Counted from the first letter of the stretch, positions 1-10,677 are shown. The stretch: DNA of 64,000 nucleotides from Flammulina velutipes (GCA_011800155.1 CM022372.1:2542001-2606000); one strand, 5' to 3'. The notes: generated from the sequence alone by a model not told the origin. A program made the numbers and translations.

Positions 1-2481
1 TAAAATCCCAAGTCGAGCTGGTGGCTTGACCACTAGTTGATGCTTCCCGTTTTCCATCCTGCGCCACAGGTCACTTTCCCTTCGAAAGAAACCCGTTGCG
101 TATTTGATGAACCTCTTCCTCTCCTTCTCTCCCATCCTCTCCGGTATTTCCAATTTATCCAAGAAACGCAGGATTTGCACAAGGCGCTCATCCTGCGCCA
201 TATGTTTCTTCGACCTGGGAATCTCCGGTGTGGCGTCTGGCTGGATGTTCGGATTTAACTCGTCGTACGAGTAGTCCGGGACTTCCACCAGCTCCCTCAA
301 CAGTACTTCACAAACGGTTGCTTCAGGTTCCACGTGCGCCGACGCTATTACCTGAAGGAAACCGTAATGCCTATCCACCCAATCTTCGTCGTCCTCCTCC
401 AACTCCTCTCCAGGAAACGGTCGCCGACGAGATAGACCATCTACCCCGTGACGAATCCCCGGAACGTGTACCAGCTTGAAGGTAAATAGCAGGACACCTG
501 CGACCCATCGGTTTATTGTGGCGTTCGGGTTCAGATCAGGATTGTTGATCATTCCCTTAATAGCTGTGGCGTCCACTTCTACGACCAGATTCCTAGCTCC
601 GATGATGTACATGGATACCGCTTTCAGAGCCCTGTAGAGTCCGTATAACTCCAGTTTTGGCTGACTGTAGTTGGTTTCCCTGGGGTTCAATGCCATAGAT
701 CCAAAACGGTTTGGGTACCGCAAGCGTGCGTCCTCTTCGTCTTCCTGGAAGAGAGCGTAGCCAATCGCGATAACGCTTGAATCTACGCATAGAATTATAG
801 GTGCGCCCGAGTGGTAGTCCAAAGGGCGCAATGCAGGTGAACTTAGCATCGCGGCTTTCAGCTCGTCCTGCGCCTCCTGTTGTTCTGGTCCCCAATAGAA
901 TTCGGCATCCTTCTTCGTCAAGTCCACTAGAGGCCTAGATAAACCCGCGAAGTTCCATATGAACACCCTCATGAGGCCCACGGTCCCCATGAATGCTCGT
1001 ACATCCGTGAGGTCCCTGCATGGTCCCCAGTTCCTCACCTTCTCCATCTTCGTTTCGTCGGGTTCCCTCCCTGCGTAGGTACACTTGTGTCCAACAAGCA
1101 TGGCTTCTGGAACGCAAAGGAAAGCCTTTTTCCCGCTCCAAGTACATCCAATGTACCAAATCCTCTGGACGATCCGTCCGAGCGCCTGAAAATGCTCCCA
1201 AACGAATCTCCGTATCCCCTCGTTTCCTTCAATCGTCTCGTACCCTCCGTCCTTGGTCTCGTATCTTGTAGGTGGTCCTCGAATACCTGCGTCATCCATA
1301 AAAGGTATTGTGAATTCCGGTATTTCGTCCTGCAGTGCGTAGGTGACGTCCCCATGTAAAATGGGTACACTATTCGTCCATCCCATTGGTAGCTTCGTGA
1401 GTCGAAAGGTGCCTAACGGTGTCTGGAAAGTTGTATAATCCCTAGACGGCTGCGCAAGTCCTCTTTGATCGAACGCCACAAAGAGATCCAGAACTCCATA
1501 ACATGCGCGCCCAGCAAATGACTCCGCCAGCGTTTCGACAAACGGTAACATCCCACTATCGCGTATAGTGACCGCGTTCAGAGGTTGTAGGTCGTGTACA
1601 ATCCGCAAGGATTTCCCGTCCTTCTTGAGTACCGTGAACCAGCGCGATCGGTAGGAAGAGCTTGATGGCTCGTACGCTCCGGACGCGACCTTCTCCCTAA
1701 CGATGCGAATGACTTCATCGTATATCCCAGGTGGTATCGGCATGTTCCTATTGACCCAAGGAATATGTTCTGTTATTCCCATGTTTACCGGCGGGAAGAA
1801 GTCTTCCCGAAAGTGTCCTTTTTCCGTTTCGTCCCAAGCGAATCCTTTTTCGTGTAGCGCCATAAAGTGATGCATCAACTTCCTCTCTTCTGGCCAGAGA
1901 AATCCCTCGGGATGCAAGTCGTCGATGATCTTTTTCCTTTCCAGAGTGTATCGTCCCCGTGGCTCGAAGTGTGGCGGGCGCACGGGTAGTACGGGTAAGG
2001 TTTCCAGAGGGTTCCCCACGATGTTCCTGACTATCCTGAAGTCCTCTGGTAGAGTGGTGGCGACTGGTTTGATCCTGTTCGCGACCTTTTTGTATTTCTT
2101 TCCTGCAAACACAGCGACCGGCGCTTTCGTATCCAATATCACAGCCATTCCACCCCTTCCATGACTTCGCGCCTTTGGAACTCCCAATGGACGCGATGAG
2201 TCGCTTTTGGTCGGGGTACAAGTGTCCGCGTAGAGCGCCGCAGCCAGAACGAATGCCTTCTGCGCCAATGTTGCTGCGCCATCCGTCTGTACGGCCTCTT
2301 CCAATACTTCCCCTGTAAATCCTGAAATAGATATTCCGTATCCTGGTATACTTTCCCAATCTTCGAAGGTTTGTGGTCCTTCCAGAAGCTTTCCGATGTG
2401 AGGTGTCCTAGATCCAATGCCGTTCCTGTGTGTAACCGTTATAACAAGCCCTGTTTGTTCGTCTTCTTGCATAATCATCAT
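1..2481 (-). CDS. Retrotransposon pol polyprotein: reverse transcriptase, RNase H, start of integrase (partial)
   Basis: The frame is open from 2568 to base 1 without a stop. The first ATG (2481) overlaps the stop of the upstream gag-pro frame as ATGA. RT landmarks are the finger motif WFTVLKKDGKSLRIVHDLQ (about 1645-1585), LDLFVAFDQR (about 1494-1465), TPLGTFRLTKLPMGWTN and the catalytic FMDD (about 1302-1291, the YxDD box). RNase H follows with ILCVDSS (about 800-780) and a DGLSRR motif near 450. The last codons read HQLVVKPP, typical of the integrase zinc-binding region. It copies element RNA into DNA in cytoplasmic particles. It continues beyond the window, so total length is unknown. No stop was met in the stretches I translated. 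Confidence 0.85.
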   Translation of the reverse strand, partial: MMIMQEDEQTGLVITVTHRNGIGSRTPHIGKLLEGPQTFEDWESIPGYGISISGFTGEVLEEAVQTDGAATLAQKAFVLAAALYADTCTPTKSDSSRPLGVPKARSHGRGGMAVILDTKAPVAVFAGKKYKKVANRIKPVATTLPEDFRIVRNIVGNPLETLPVLPVRPPHFEPRGRYTLERKKIIDDLHPEGFLWPEERKLMHHFMALHEKGFAWDETEKGHFREDFFPPVNMGITEHIPWVNRNMPIPPGIYDEVIRIVREKVASGAYEPSSSSYRSRWFTVLKKDGKSLRIVHDLQPLNAVTIRDSGMLPFVETLAESFAGRACYGVLDLFVAFDQRGLAQPSRDYTTFQTPLGTFRLTKLPMGWTNSVPILHGDVTYALQDEIPEFTIPFMDDAGIRGPPTRYETKDGGYETIEGNEGIRRFVWEHFQALGRIVQRIWYIGCTWSGKKAFLCVPEAMLVGHKCTYAGREPDETKMEKVRNWGPCRDLTDVRAFMGTVGLMRVFIWNFAGLSRPLVDLTKKDAEFYWGPEQQEAQDELKAAMLSSPALRPLDYHSGAPIILCVDSSVIAIGYALFQEDEEDARLRYPNRFGSMALNPRETNYSQPKLELYGLYRALKAVSMYIIGARNLVVEVDATAIKGMINNPDLNPNATINRWVAGVLLFTFKLVHVPGIRHGVDGLSRRRPFPGEELEEDDEDWVDRHYGFLQVIASAHVEPEATVCEVLLRELVEVPDYSYDELNPNIQPDATPEIPRSKKHMAQDERLVQILRFLDKLEIPERMGEKERKRFIKYATGFFRRESDLWRRMENGKHQLVVKPPARLGIL

Positions 2482-5017
2482 TGGTCGTGTGTGTTGGCGC
2501 GAGCCGTATGAATATGTGGTGAGTCCAATTCGTGTTCCCGTGGTGCAGAGAATCTCGGTACGCCTTTCTTATGCGTCGGAATTGCTATTGTCCGTTCCGA
2601 GTTAGGGTCCCTGAGAGTAATGGTTTGTTTCCGTCGATGTAGTTCCTTGTAACACTTTCGGTAAGTACGCCGAAAGGTCGTCCTAGTAGAATGTCGTAGG
2701 CGACTCCTCGTAGAACGTGGACTTGCAAGAATATCGTAAGGTCGTTTCCGATAGTGAAAGGTACGTTCCGGCAAACCCCCAGTGCAGACTCAACACCTTT
2801 GTTGGCAGACTGGACTTGAATTCGTGTTGAGGTGTCCAATGGCAGTCCGACGTGCTCCCACACTTCTTCTGACATTGCCACTAGTTGCGCCCCTTCGTCC
2901 AAGATTGCTTCCACCTCGTACTTGTGATCGATCACCGGAGTGATCGCGCGTAAAGCCAGACTTTCCGCGCCGACGATCACCCCTTGGTCCGCGAGTGATT
3001 GATAGAATGCGTCGATCAATTCCCCCGCTTCCACGGATTCCAAGTTTTCTTCTGAGAGCGGTTCCTCGTCATCGTCCTCGATGGCGAGCATTCCCGTTTG
3101 CGCCACATCTTGTAATATCCTTCGGTTTGATACCACTTCCTTGATGCGTTTCCTAATCTCCGGTGCTACGGCCAGTAAGTCTTTGTTCGACAAAGTGGAC
3201 GATCCTCCTAGTATAGTGTCGAAGACCCTATCGCTAGATTCCTTTTCGTTCAGGCCCGGTCCTAATTGGGTACGATATTGTTGATCGTCGGCCCGAAAAG
3301 GGTTCCTTGATCCGATCTGCGGATTTCCTTTTTGCTGAACCTGTTGTGGCTTAGGTGCTGATGGAGCGGCAGTGACGGTAGGCTTCGTCTGCTGCGCTTG
3401 TTTAGGCAAGACGTATCCTGGTGGAAGGTTCGGTCCGGGCGCTGCATCGTGAGCTGCCTTGGGGTCCACCCCAAATGGAGGTTTCTTCCACGTCGTCTTT
3501 GGTATCTCTACTCCTCGAAATGCCATTCGTTTGCCTGGCGGCATTGGCGGTCCTTTGTAGTTGTTTCCCGGCCCCGTGTTTTCCTTCTGGTTAAGGTTCA
3601 ACGTAGCGTTCCAAAACTGTTCAGGTTGTTCGGTGATAATCTCGTTGCTGAGAAAGGTGGAGGAAGGCGGTATCCTCGATCCTCCTCCCCCTGGTCGAGT
3701 CACTTCCAGTAGGAAAGCCTTCCCTTCTGGTTGTCCCGTTGGTTTGAGATGCGGATTTTTCAGGTTCCACTGCACGATACGGTCGTACAGCGATCCTTCT
3801 CCCCTTGGGAAGTCCCTGGATCCGTCCCATAACGTGGTCCTTCCACCTGGAGAGATCAAGACTACTTTGTCTTCGACCGCTTTCCGATGTACTGGACAAA
3901 CGTTCCAGCTCCTGCATTCGGTTCCTCCGCAGAAACATCTAGGTTGGAACTGATTTCGCCTGGTTGATTCCTCGAACCTTTGCGTACTCGTGGATTTCAC
4001 GTTTCCGCCGTTCGCTGGTAGGTTCCTTTGTGGTTGTGGTCCTTGAGCGTTACCTGGTCCATTCTTGTTCTGTCCCGTCGATACTCCTTGTAGAGTCAGC
4101 GCTTGTAGTACCGCTTGTACCACAGCCGCTGGTTCAAATCCTTCGATTTTGACGCTATGTTCTTTTACGCCCGCTTTCTGGTTGGCGATAAACGTAGAGG
4201 TGCCAGTGAGACAGAACTCAGATGCTGATATGAGGTCGGCGAGCTTATGAGGCCTAGTTGGAGGATGGTCTGGGAATTTGATTTCCAAGCGCCTCTTAAC
4301 CATTCCTTTCAAAGCTTCTCCCAAGCCGCGCTCGAACAGGCGCGCGAGCTCGGGGTCCGAAACCGCACTCTCTTCCTTGAGAGCTAACCCAATCCTCTCG
4401 AATGTCCGCGTATATTCTCCTAGGGTGTGTAGGTCCTGAGGTGGCGCCAGATGGCGCTGGTCCGATGCGTCCTGTAAGTCCGATAATTCGTATCGTCCTT
4501 TCTCCCTTGCTCCTGGGTACTTGTTGAGCACCGCCTGTACGAAGGCATCCCATGTTGCCTTGGTTATGACTCCTAGCGCGGATGTCACATCCTTTGCTTC
4601 TGGGATACGGCGCCAGTACTCTCGTGCTTCTGCTGGTAGATAGTACAGGGCGTACTGGATCCAGTCCGCGTCGTCCTTCTTCCCATGTTCCACACAAAGG
4701 TTTTTCACGTCTTCAAGGTAGTCCATCAGGTCTTTCGGATTTTCCGTAAAGGAGGGGGCGCTTTTGTTTCCCCTTCCCGGCATCGTTTTGTTAGACATGT
4801 TGGGTGTAGGTGTATTGTTGGTTGGTGGGTTGGTAGGTGTATTGGTAGGCGCGGGGTTGTCTCCTCGGCCTTGGTTTCTGGCTTGATGCGCCAGGAATGG
4901 ATTTGTAGGTGGAATTGTTGTTCCAGGTGGTCTCGCGGTTGTGGGTACCGTGAAGTCGAAGGGTTGTAAGGTGAGGGCAGTAAAGTCGATGTCCAAATCT
5001 TCTTGTACCGGAGTCAA
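2478..5017 (-). CDS. Retrotransposon gag-protease polyprotein (frameshifted near 2628)
   Basis: About 800 codons. The N-terminal part is Pro/Thr/Asn-rich. The middle is a retrotransposon gag domain (WIQYALYYLP, then a long helical stretch about 4700-4250). A Cys/His cluster (CFCGGTECRSWNVCPVH, about 3940-3890) may bind RNA. Near the C-terminus is an aspartyl protease fold with ILDEGAQLVAM (about 2930-2890) and ILLGRPFG; the active-site triad position reads D-E-G rather than D-T/S-G. In this frame a stop appears at 2585, but the neighbouring frame carries the expected continuation (TITLRDPNSERT) to 2478. One frameshift near 2628 therefore probably splits the gene. No ATG precedes 5017 in frame back to a stop near 5240, so the true start is unclear. 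Confidence 0.75.
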
Positions 5018-5239
5018 CGGGTTTACTGGCTCTCCTCTGTCCTCGGGGTCTTCGGTTGTACGAACTTTCTTCGCGAATCTACCGCTGCTCTCTCTCGGCC
5101 TCTTTCCTCCAGCCAGAGTCCGACCCTCGGTTGATTCCTAGACTCCTTTGTCTCGCGACGACAAGGAAAGTGTTCGGAAGAACAAATGGGATCCTTGTTG
5201 TAGTATCCCCTCGCGGTGGGCTCCAGATATAGATCTCTT

Positions 5240-5935
5240 AACGAGTCTGAGTTCGTTGTGATGTTGAGGGGACTACCCGGTGGATTCCTGCTCTTGTTCT
5301 GGCGCACCGAGGTCGCAGACCTTGGTAGGTGAAGAAGTCGGGCAGCGAGCTGTCGCAGATGACGGTGGCGCTTCCAAGTACGCGTTCGTCGAAGTACTAA
5401 CGCGTGCGCGAAAGTATAGGTTCCAAAAGTCTCTCGACAGTTGCAAGGGGCTTCTGTGTTGATATTGTGGGGTGATAATTCTATATATGTGTTTCTACGA
5501 CATGCTACAGTATTTATACTGTACGCTGTCGGCTTTCTCTTCCGTCTAGTTCTACGCTTAGGCCTCTCGATGCCTGTGTCATGTACCCTGATCGAGCGAT
5601 CGTGCGACGATCCGGGGTTTGAGTCCGTGATGTGATTGGCGTTCCGTCGCGTCGAGTCAGACCACCTCGCGATATGACTCTTCGAGGGTGGTAATTCTCT
5701 TTGTTCCTGTCGGCTTTGGCATCCAGATTCCCGAAGGTGCCTGGGCGCCATGCATGGCGCACAGCCTTGGTGTAATCTCTTCCCATCGATCTGGATCTTC
5801 TCGTTATCGATCGTTGCAATCCATCGATTAGTTCGGTAGCTTCCGTGTTCTGAAACGTCCATGCTTGTGCCGTGTGAAGTGCTGCGCCATATGTTCCTAA
5901 TGCGGACGCGCCGTGGATGGCGCGTTCACACGTTC
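5240..5935 (-). other. Probable LTR / leader of the gypsy element
   Basis: This lies directly 5' of gag on the minus strand. It contains a good TATA box and no convincing protein domain, although a long frame (5023-5862) is open by chance. The partner LTR is outside the window, so this rests on position and promoter only. Confidence 0.4.
5511..5518 (-). promoter_or_regulatory. TATA box in the gypsy LTR
   Basis: Minus strand reads TATAAATA within a short palindrome (CAGTATAAATACTG). It is about 500 bp upstream of the gag frame, as expected for an LTR promoter. Confidence 0.45.
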
Positions 5936-5981
5936 CGACCTATATGGCGCTGGCGCCGTCGTGCGCCACACCCATGTTTAG

Positions 5982-6608
5982 TATCAGTTCTGCACTCAGC
6001 CCAAGTGCAGGCTGTACAGTGACGCCGATGATAGCAGTGGCGATGACCAAGGCAACGACAACGACGACTTCGAGCCAAACGACGACGACTTCGAGCCCAA
6101 TAACGATGACTTCCAGCCATCCGACGACCCGACGGCCAATTCCGAGGAACCATCGGAAAGTGAAGGACCGGCTAGGAAGAAGAGGAAGACAGCCAAGGGA
6201 GCCGTAGTCGTGAAGTCGACGAAGAGCAAGGGGAAGCGCAAGGCAAAAGAGCCAGTTCCCGAAGGCGAGCTTTGGAAGTACTCGCAAGTACTTTGCAAAG
6301 AGTGCCTTAAGGCAGACAAGGAATGCAAGTATGCCACTCCTACGACAAAGTCTTGCATTCGCTGCCAAGTCAAGAAGCTCAAATGCGAGAAGTTGGACCC
6401 GGAGTTGGATGTGGTCAAGCGTCGACCACAAGCCTTGTTGGAAACGATCCAAGGCTTGCGAAACGATGTCGACCAGTTGGTCGAACAAAACGGCAGACTC
6501 ACGGACGCCGTCAACGATTTGCTTAGGCATTGGGGAGATCCCAATGTCCTAATGTACTATGGACTATCCACGGAAAATTCCGTAGCGGGTCCCAGCCGCC
6601 GTCGATGA
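5982..6608 (+). CDS. Zn2Cys6 zinc-cluster protein (5' end unresolved)
   Basis: The frame is open from a stop at 5979 to the TGA at 6606-6608. The first in-frame ATG is at 6210 (132 codons), but coding character starts earlier. Codons from about 6027 give an acidic Asp/Asn/Phe repeat (DDFEPNDDDFEPNNDDF), then basic stretches (ARKKRKTAKG and KSKGKRKAK) that look like nuclear signals. Next comes C-x2-C-x6-C-x9-C-x2-C-x6-C (about 6300-6390), an exact match to the fungal binuclear zinc cluster, then a short predicted helix (LRNDVDQLVEQNGRLTDAVNDLL) like the dimerisation coil of Gal4-type factors. The family binds CGG triplets. There is no regulatory middle-homology domain, so it is far shorter than usual (about 200 residues at most). 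The start may be in an upstream exon, or may have been lost when the neighbouring LTR inserted. Confidence 0.65.
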   Translation, partial: YQFCTQPKCRLYSDADDSSGDDQGNDNDDFEPNDDDFEPNNDDFQPSDDPTANSEEPSESEGPARKKRKTAKGAVVVKSTKSKGKRKAKEPVPEGELWKYSQVLCKECLKADKECKYATPTTKSCIRCQVKKLKCEKLDPELDVVKRRPQALLETIQGLRNDVDQLVEQNGRLTDAVNDLLRHWGDPNVLMYYGLSTENSVAGPSRRR

Positions 6609-7370
6609 AAAGATAACTCGAGTTGAAGAGGTCGAAGCCTAGCTCCCTCAGACACTTGAGTTGTTCTTTCTTGTTTCCTTCGTTGGCCTCTTTGCCGGGT
6701 TTTTGTCAGACTCCTTCTCTTCGCGGACTATGTATAAATAGACGATATACATACGATTTACATTGGACTTAGCGGCCGTAGTGCCAAATATATATCTACA
6801 TACGATTCACGATACCATGAAAAATAGCGAGCACGCTGATTTGACTACAAAATGGTGTGAACTAAGATCAAAGAAAAGCTTGAAAACCAACAAGAGATAC
6901 CAAGTCATGGAGACAAGGGATTCTCCGGGTTTTCAAGTGGAAAAACAGACTCTTCTAGGATGAAAGCTTAGTAGACTAACAAAGATACCAGTATGATAGC
7001 ATCTAATAAGTCAATGGGAGACGCCATAAATCATGACGATCTCCGGACTTATCAGGAGCGCGAACATTGGTTATAACTGGAGACTACGCTAAGGCTAGTA
7101 CGTCTCAAGTTACATAGAAGAACAAGCCAACGAAGGTCTTAAGCCATATATACCTGAGGCTACGAGTACGAATGCAATAGCATGAAGAATACTCAACTCC
7201 GATGAAGATACGGGAATTCCCGCGCCACCATCAATTTGAACCACAGAACGAACTTGGTAACAAGGAAAGGGTCTAAATTGAAGGTATAGCGCTACGACAT
7301 AGGATAACCGACAAACGATATAGACCAAGCATCTAACACCAAGATGATAGACTTTTAACGGAAAATCCGA
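6609..7370. other. No gene seen; TATA-like site
   Basis: AT-rich spacer between the zinc-cluster ORF and the 3' end of the minus-strand gene. A TATAAATA lies at about 6731-6738 on the plus strand without a recognisable gene after it. One CCG-N9-CGG repeat lies at 7199-7213. Confidence 0.5.
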
Positions 7371-8537
7371 CTACTGGGTCGGAGGAGTACATTCGACGGC
7401 AGGATGACTAGTGGGACAGTGGGTACACATAGTCTGTCCTAGCGTATTGAAGTGGGTCTATCAGAAGAAAGGTGTTAGAATTATACACTAGACGTCGAAC
7501 AGAAGACTTACGAAAGATCTGACCACTGGTACTGGAGAACTGATTGGAACAAGTTCAGGCGTTGAGCTAGATCGCCGTTGAGCAACACAATGGGGCTCTG
7601 GTACGAACTCAGTGAAGCGTTCGGCGTGGGGACCAAGTCTGAGGTCACTAGCGTCAACCAACCCAGCTGGAAAATCGTGTAAAGGCGAATAACCGTTGGT
7701 AACGACCCGTTCATACATGATAGGACGAGTATCAAACTCGGGCTGAATGTTGTTAGCGGAAAGATAACGAGGCCACCAAGCGACTAATTGAACGTCGCTG
7801 GCATCCATACGAGATAGAGGGACAGGGATAGCATCCAAGACCTCAGGATGGGCAAAGATCCCACCCAAAGAGTCAGGCGCTCCCCTATGATAGCCCAACA
7901 TTACGCTGGTCTATGGAAAATCCCGAGATTTAGTACGGAAAAGGTGTATAGGTTAAAGAACTCACGATGAAATCGGCGCTAGCGTCCAAGTACAACTCCG
8001 TAAAGTGCATATGGGGTTGGCGATATACTTTGGAAAGCCATCCTTCGAAGGAAAGACCATCGAGGGTACAGTTTCCTGTGCGTCCATGAAAGAAGTTGGA
8101 CACCAATCGAAGACAGACGATATACAACGAAGCTAAGTTGTAGGCTTGCCCTGTACGAAAGTCGGGATGTTCGCAATGCCACAAACTAGAAGTGTGTTGC
8201 TATCAAGACCGTTAGACCCGCGAAATGTAAGGAAAAATCCGAGACGTACCATTACGCCTAGGGTGAACCTCAATGTAGGAGCGTCTATCTGACGAGCAGG
8301 ACCTAAGTGCAAGTCCGCAGCCGCATCGGTATACCGTGCGGTAAGATCCAAGCTATTGAGTGGCGTGGCCACGATAGGAAAGCCTTGAGCAGTGCGATAT
8401 AACGATATAGCAACGGCGAGACCAGTTTCAGCCTGCAAAAAGTCCAAGGCCTCCTCGGAAAATCGCTTGTCCAAACCCGGAATCATGGCGATTTTGAAGT
8501 TGGCCCATAGAGGAATCAAAGCGATAGGAGAAGGCAT
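7371..8537 (-). CDS. Unknown protein with C-terminal zinc-knuckle-like motif (4 exons)
   Basis: Exons, in transcript order: 8537-8250, 8199-7966, 7910-7512, 7457-7371; the frame closes exactly, giving 335 residues. All introns are GT-AG and 50-56 bp. I do not recognise the family. The N-terminus (MPSPIALIPLWANFKIAMIPG) could be a hydrophobic segment or part of a globular fold. The C-terminus has CTHCPTSHPAVEC (C-x2-C-x3-H-x4-C), one residue short of a retroviral CCHC knuckle, which suggests nucleic-acid binding or a gag-like origin. A TATA-like TATAAG lies about 45 bp before the ATG. The gene is 444 bp downstream of, and parallel to, another unknown gene. Intron 2 carries an everted CCG-N10-CGG repeat (7923-7938). 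Confidence 0.7.
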
Positions 8538-8980
8538 CTGAGACAGACGAAGACCGAGACATTACAAAAGTTCAGTCTTATAAACGATGTACAAATCTAA
8601 TAGGAGGTGTATGATCGACTGGCTAATGGGTCGGGTATTCGTCAAGGCGAAGAAAATAACGAACGTATAGGCTATAGAAGATTGCCAATACGGAAAGCGA
8701 AAATTGTAAACCCCTAAGAACAAGAAAGGAGACCGGCGAAGACTTCATGCGAAATTCCGCTAGGAATCACGGAAGTGGCGCACAAGTGTTTTCGGGGTCT
8801 AGCTTGAAGTTCAAATCACACGAAGTTTAGGGGACAGTTATATTTGAAGTCAATAAGCGATGGCTACAGTATCAGAAAGATAAAGATAAAAGATAAAGAG
8901 CCCAGGAAACACAATAGGTAAACAGTAGTATCACCCAGAAAGAAGGGATGGGCAACTACCTAGTTGTAACAGGGAAATAT

Positions 8981-10610
8981 CTATTCGAGCATAGACTTGA
9001 CAGTAGCGATATACAAGTCCTTGGTACGGTTGAACGTCTGGACGTCGCCGTGAATACGATTCAAGAGTCTAATCAACTCATTGCGATGCGCCACCTCAGT
9101 CGAAACCAGACCAGGTCCGAGTTCAGTCAACTCGTCGGCGGCGAGGAGTCGGTTGACTTGTTTGATAACTCGAGCAACAGAGCTTCCGTAACTCTGAGCG
9201 GTAGCGCCCGCTAAGAAACACGGAAAAATGCGATAAGTACAAGATCAAGATAAGAAGAACTAAACGCACCTCCAATGAATTGTTCGACAAAGGTGTTGTC
9301 AATACGAACAGAGTCAACCTTAAAGCTCTTAAGAGGACGAGGAGATCCATCTTCCGTAGCTTTGCGTTTAGTGAGCAAAGGAGCAGGTTCCACGAAAGTG
9401 ACCGTACTTCCTATAACCTCCATGGCCTTCTGGTATGCGCGAGAAGTTATCAGCATACCTGGGATCATCGAGTAGGGAAGATAAGTTACCACACGGGGGC
9501 CTTCGACTTCAGCAGGCTATGAATAAAGGAGAAATGCCTTTAGTTCAAGCTTTAGAAGAAAAAGACAAGTACGAACCGGAGAAGGGGGGAAGTCCTTGCG
9601 GCGCACTCCATCTCCATCAATAATGGTCAAGTCCTGCAGGGGTTGAGTCAATCTTGAGACGCCTAGAAGTAAGCAACTAAGCTCACATCTTCATCGTCAG
9701 AAAGATCAGATTCAGACCCACCATCGTCCATTTCTGAAGAAACCAGACAGTCCGTTGAGTAAAGCGGAAAGTGCCGGTCACGAAAGAACATACCGATATC
9801 CTCAGTAAGAGTGGCGTTGGTAGTATCTCCAACGGCCTCGAGGGCATCGTCGATAATGGCGGCAGACTTAACAGTCTTACCAGCCTAAGAAAGTGATACA
9901 AGTTAGAAAGACCGAAGAATAAGCGGAAAAGTCCATACCTTTTTCGCGGCAGCCCGCATGGCTTTAGCAGTAAGCTTGGGTGCAGGTGTAGGCTCAGGAA
10001 CTGGAGCTGGCGCCTTGACCTTAGGAACTACACGCGAAGCAGCATGAAGGGGGTGGCTCTCGGGATAAGGTGGTGCGATATAAGCCTTGCCTCGACCCAC
10101 AGTATTAAGAACTGGAGTGAACATATCCGCAAGGTTGATACGGTGATGAGTTGGGCTAACGCCTAACTCCAAGAGGTAAACCCCAAGGACGTTGCGCAGA
10201 TTCCAGAAGAAGGAGAAAATCTCGAAGGAAGCCTCCGCGGCGGTGGTTCCCTTCAGAGATTGATTGATGAGCTAGAAGATAAATAAAGATCTTAGCATGA
10301 GACATAGAAAGAAAGCGGAAAGACATACCAGCAACTTGCTAAAGAACTTGTCCACAACGACAATCGGAATATCCCGTGGCGTCGGATTGGCAGACACCGT
10401 ACGCAACAAGGCCATCACTGGGGCAGTGAGCTGTTCGATGGCGTCGACAATAAGGGAGTTGGTTGAATCCGGGAGCGAGTAATTAACCAAGAAGTCGTTG
10501 ATCAACGGGGCAGTAGCAAGGCGATACTGGACGAGCTCCAGCGTAGCAATGGGGGCTTCCGCAGAGATTGAAGAACCAATGGAGTGCCATTGAGGGATCT
10601 TGGGAGGCAT
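8981..10610 (-). CDS. Unknown protein, 428 residues, 7 exons
   Basis: Exons: 10610-10329, 10271-9939, 9884-9794, 9733-9687, 9633-9577, 9516-9270, 9210-8981; phases agree throughout and the stop is TAG at 8983-8981. The protein starts MPPKIPQWHS, has a helical N-terminal half, an Ala/Pro/Lys hinge (PAPVPEPTPAPKLTAKAMRA), an acidic Ser/Asp stretch (MDDGGSESDLSDDEDD), a basic patch (LLTKRKAT) and a helical C-terminus. No catalytic motif or known domain was recognised. The charge pattern suggests a nuclear or nucleic-acid-associated protein, but that is inference. The promoter is clear: TATAAAAG 44 bp before the ATG and a CCAAT box just upstream. Introns 2, 3 and 6 each contain an everted CCG-N9/10-CGG repeat. 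Confidence 0.7.
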
Positions 10611-10653
10611 AGTAACGAAGGATAAAACGGAGAGCGCCACAGTTTTCAGCCTG

Positions 10654-10677
10654 CTTTTATAGTGAAGAAATATTGGC
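10654..10677 (-). promoter_or_regulatory. TATA box and CCAAT box of the 428-residue unknown gene
   Basis: Minus strand reads CCAAT then TATAAAAG (10661-10654), 44 bp before the ATG at 10610. Confidence 0.55.

Larger units (their letters stand above)
1..5935 (-). mobile_element. Ty3/gypsy LTR retrotransposon, 5' half (runs off left edge)
   Basis: Read on the minus strand this is, in order, a probable LTR/leader, a gag-protease reading frame, and a pol reading frame with reverse transcriptase and RNase H that is open to base 1 and enters the integrase N-terminal region there. The order protease-RT-RNase H-integrase is that of Ty3/gypsy (Metaviridae) elements. The integrase core and the second LTR would lie left of the window, so LTR identity and target-site duplication cannot be checked. 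The right edge is a guess: a TATA box at 5511-5518 must lie in the LTR, and 5925-5935 offers a TG-type start. The copy is at least partly decayed (frameshift near 2628). Confidence 0.85.

Noticed and set aside
5240..5265. Primer-binding site starting TGGAGCCCACCGCG after the LTR
   Set aside because: It starts with TGG as expected, but it could not be matched to a tRNA 3' end and no CA-ending LTR boundary precedes it, so it was not annotated.
5023..5862. 279-codon minus-strand frame upstream of gag
   Set aside because: It lies over the LTR TATA box and likely leader, has low-complexity basic composition and no domain; probably open by chance.
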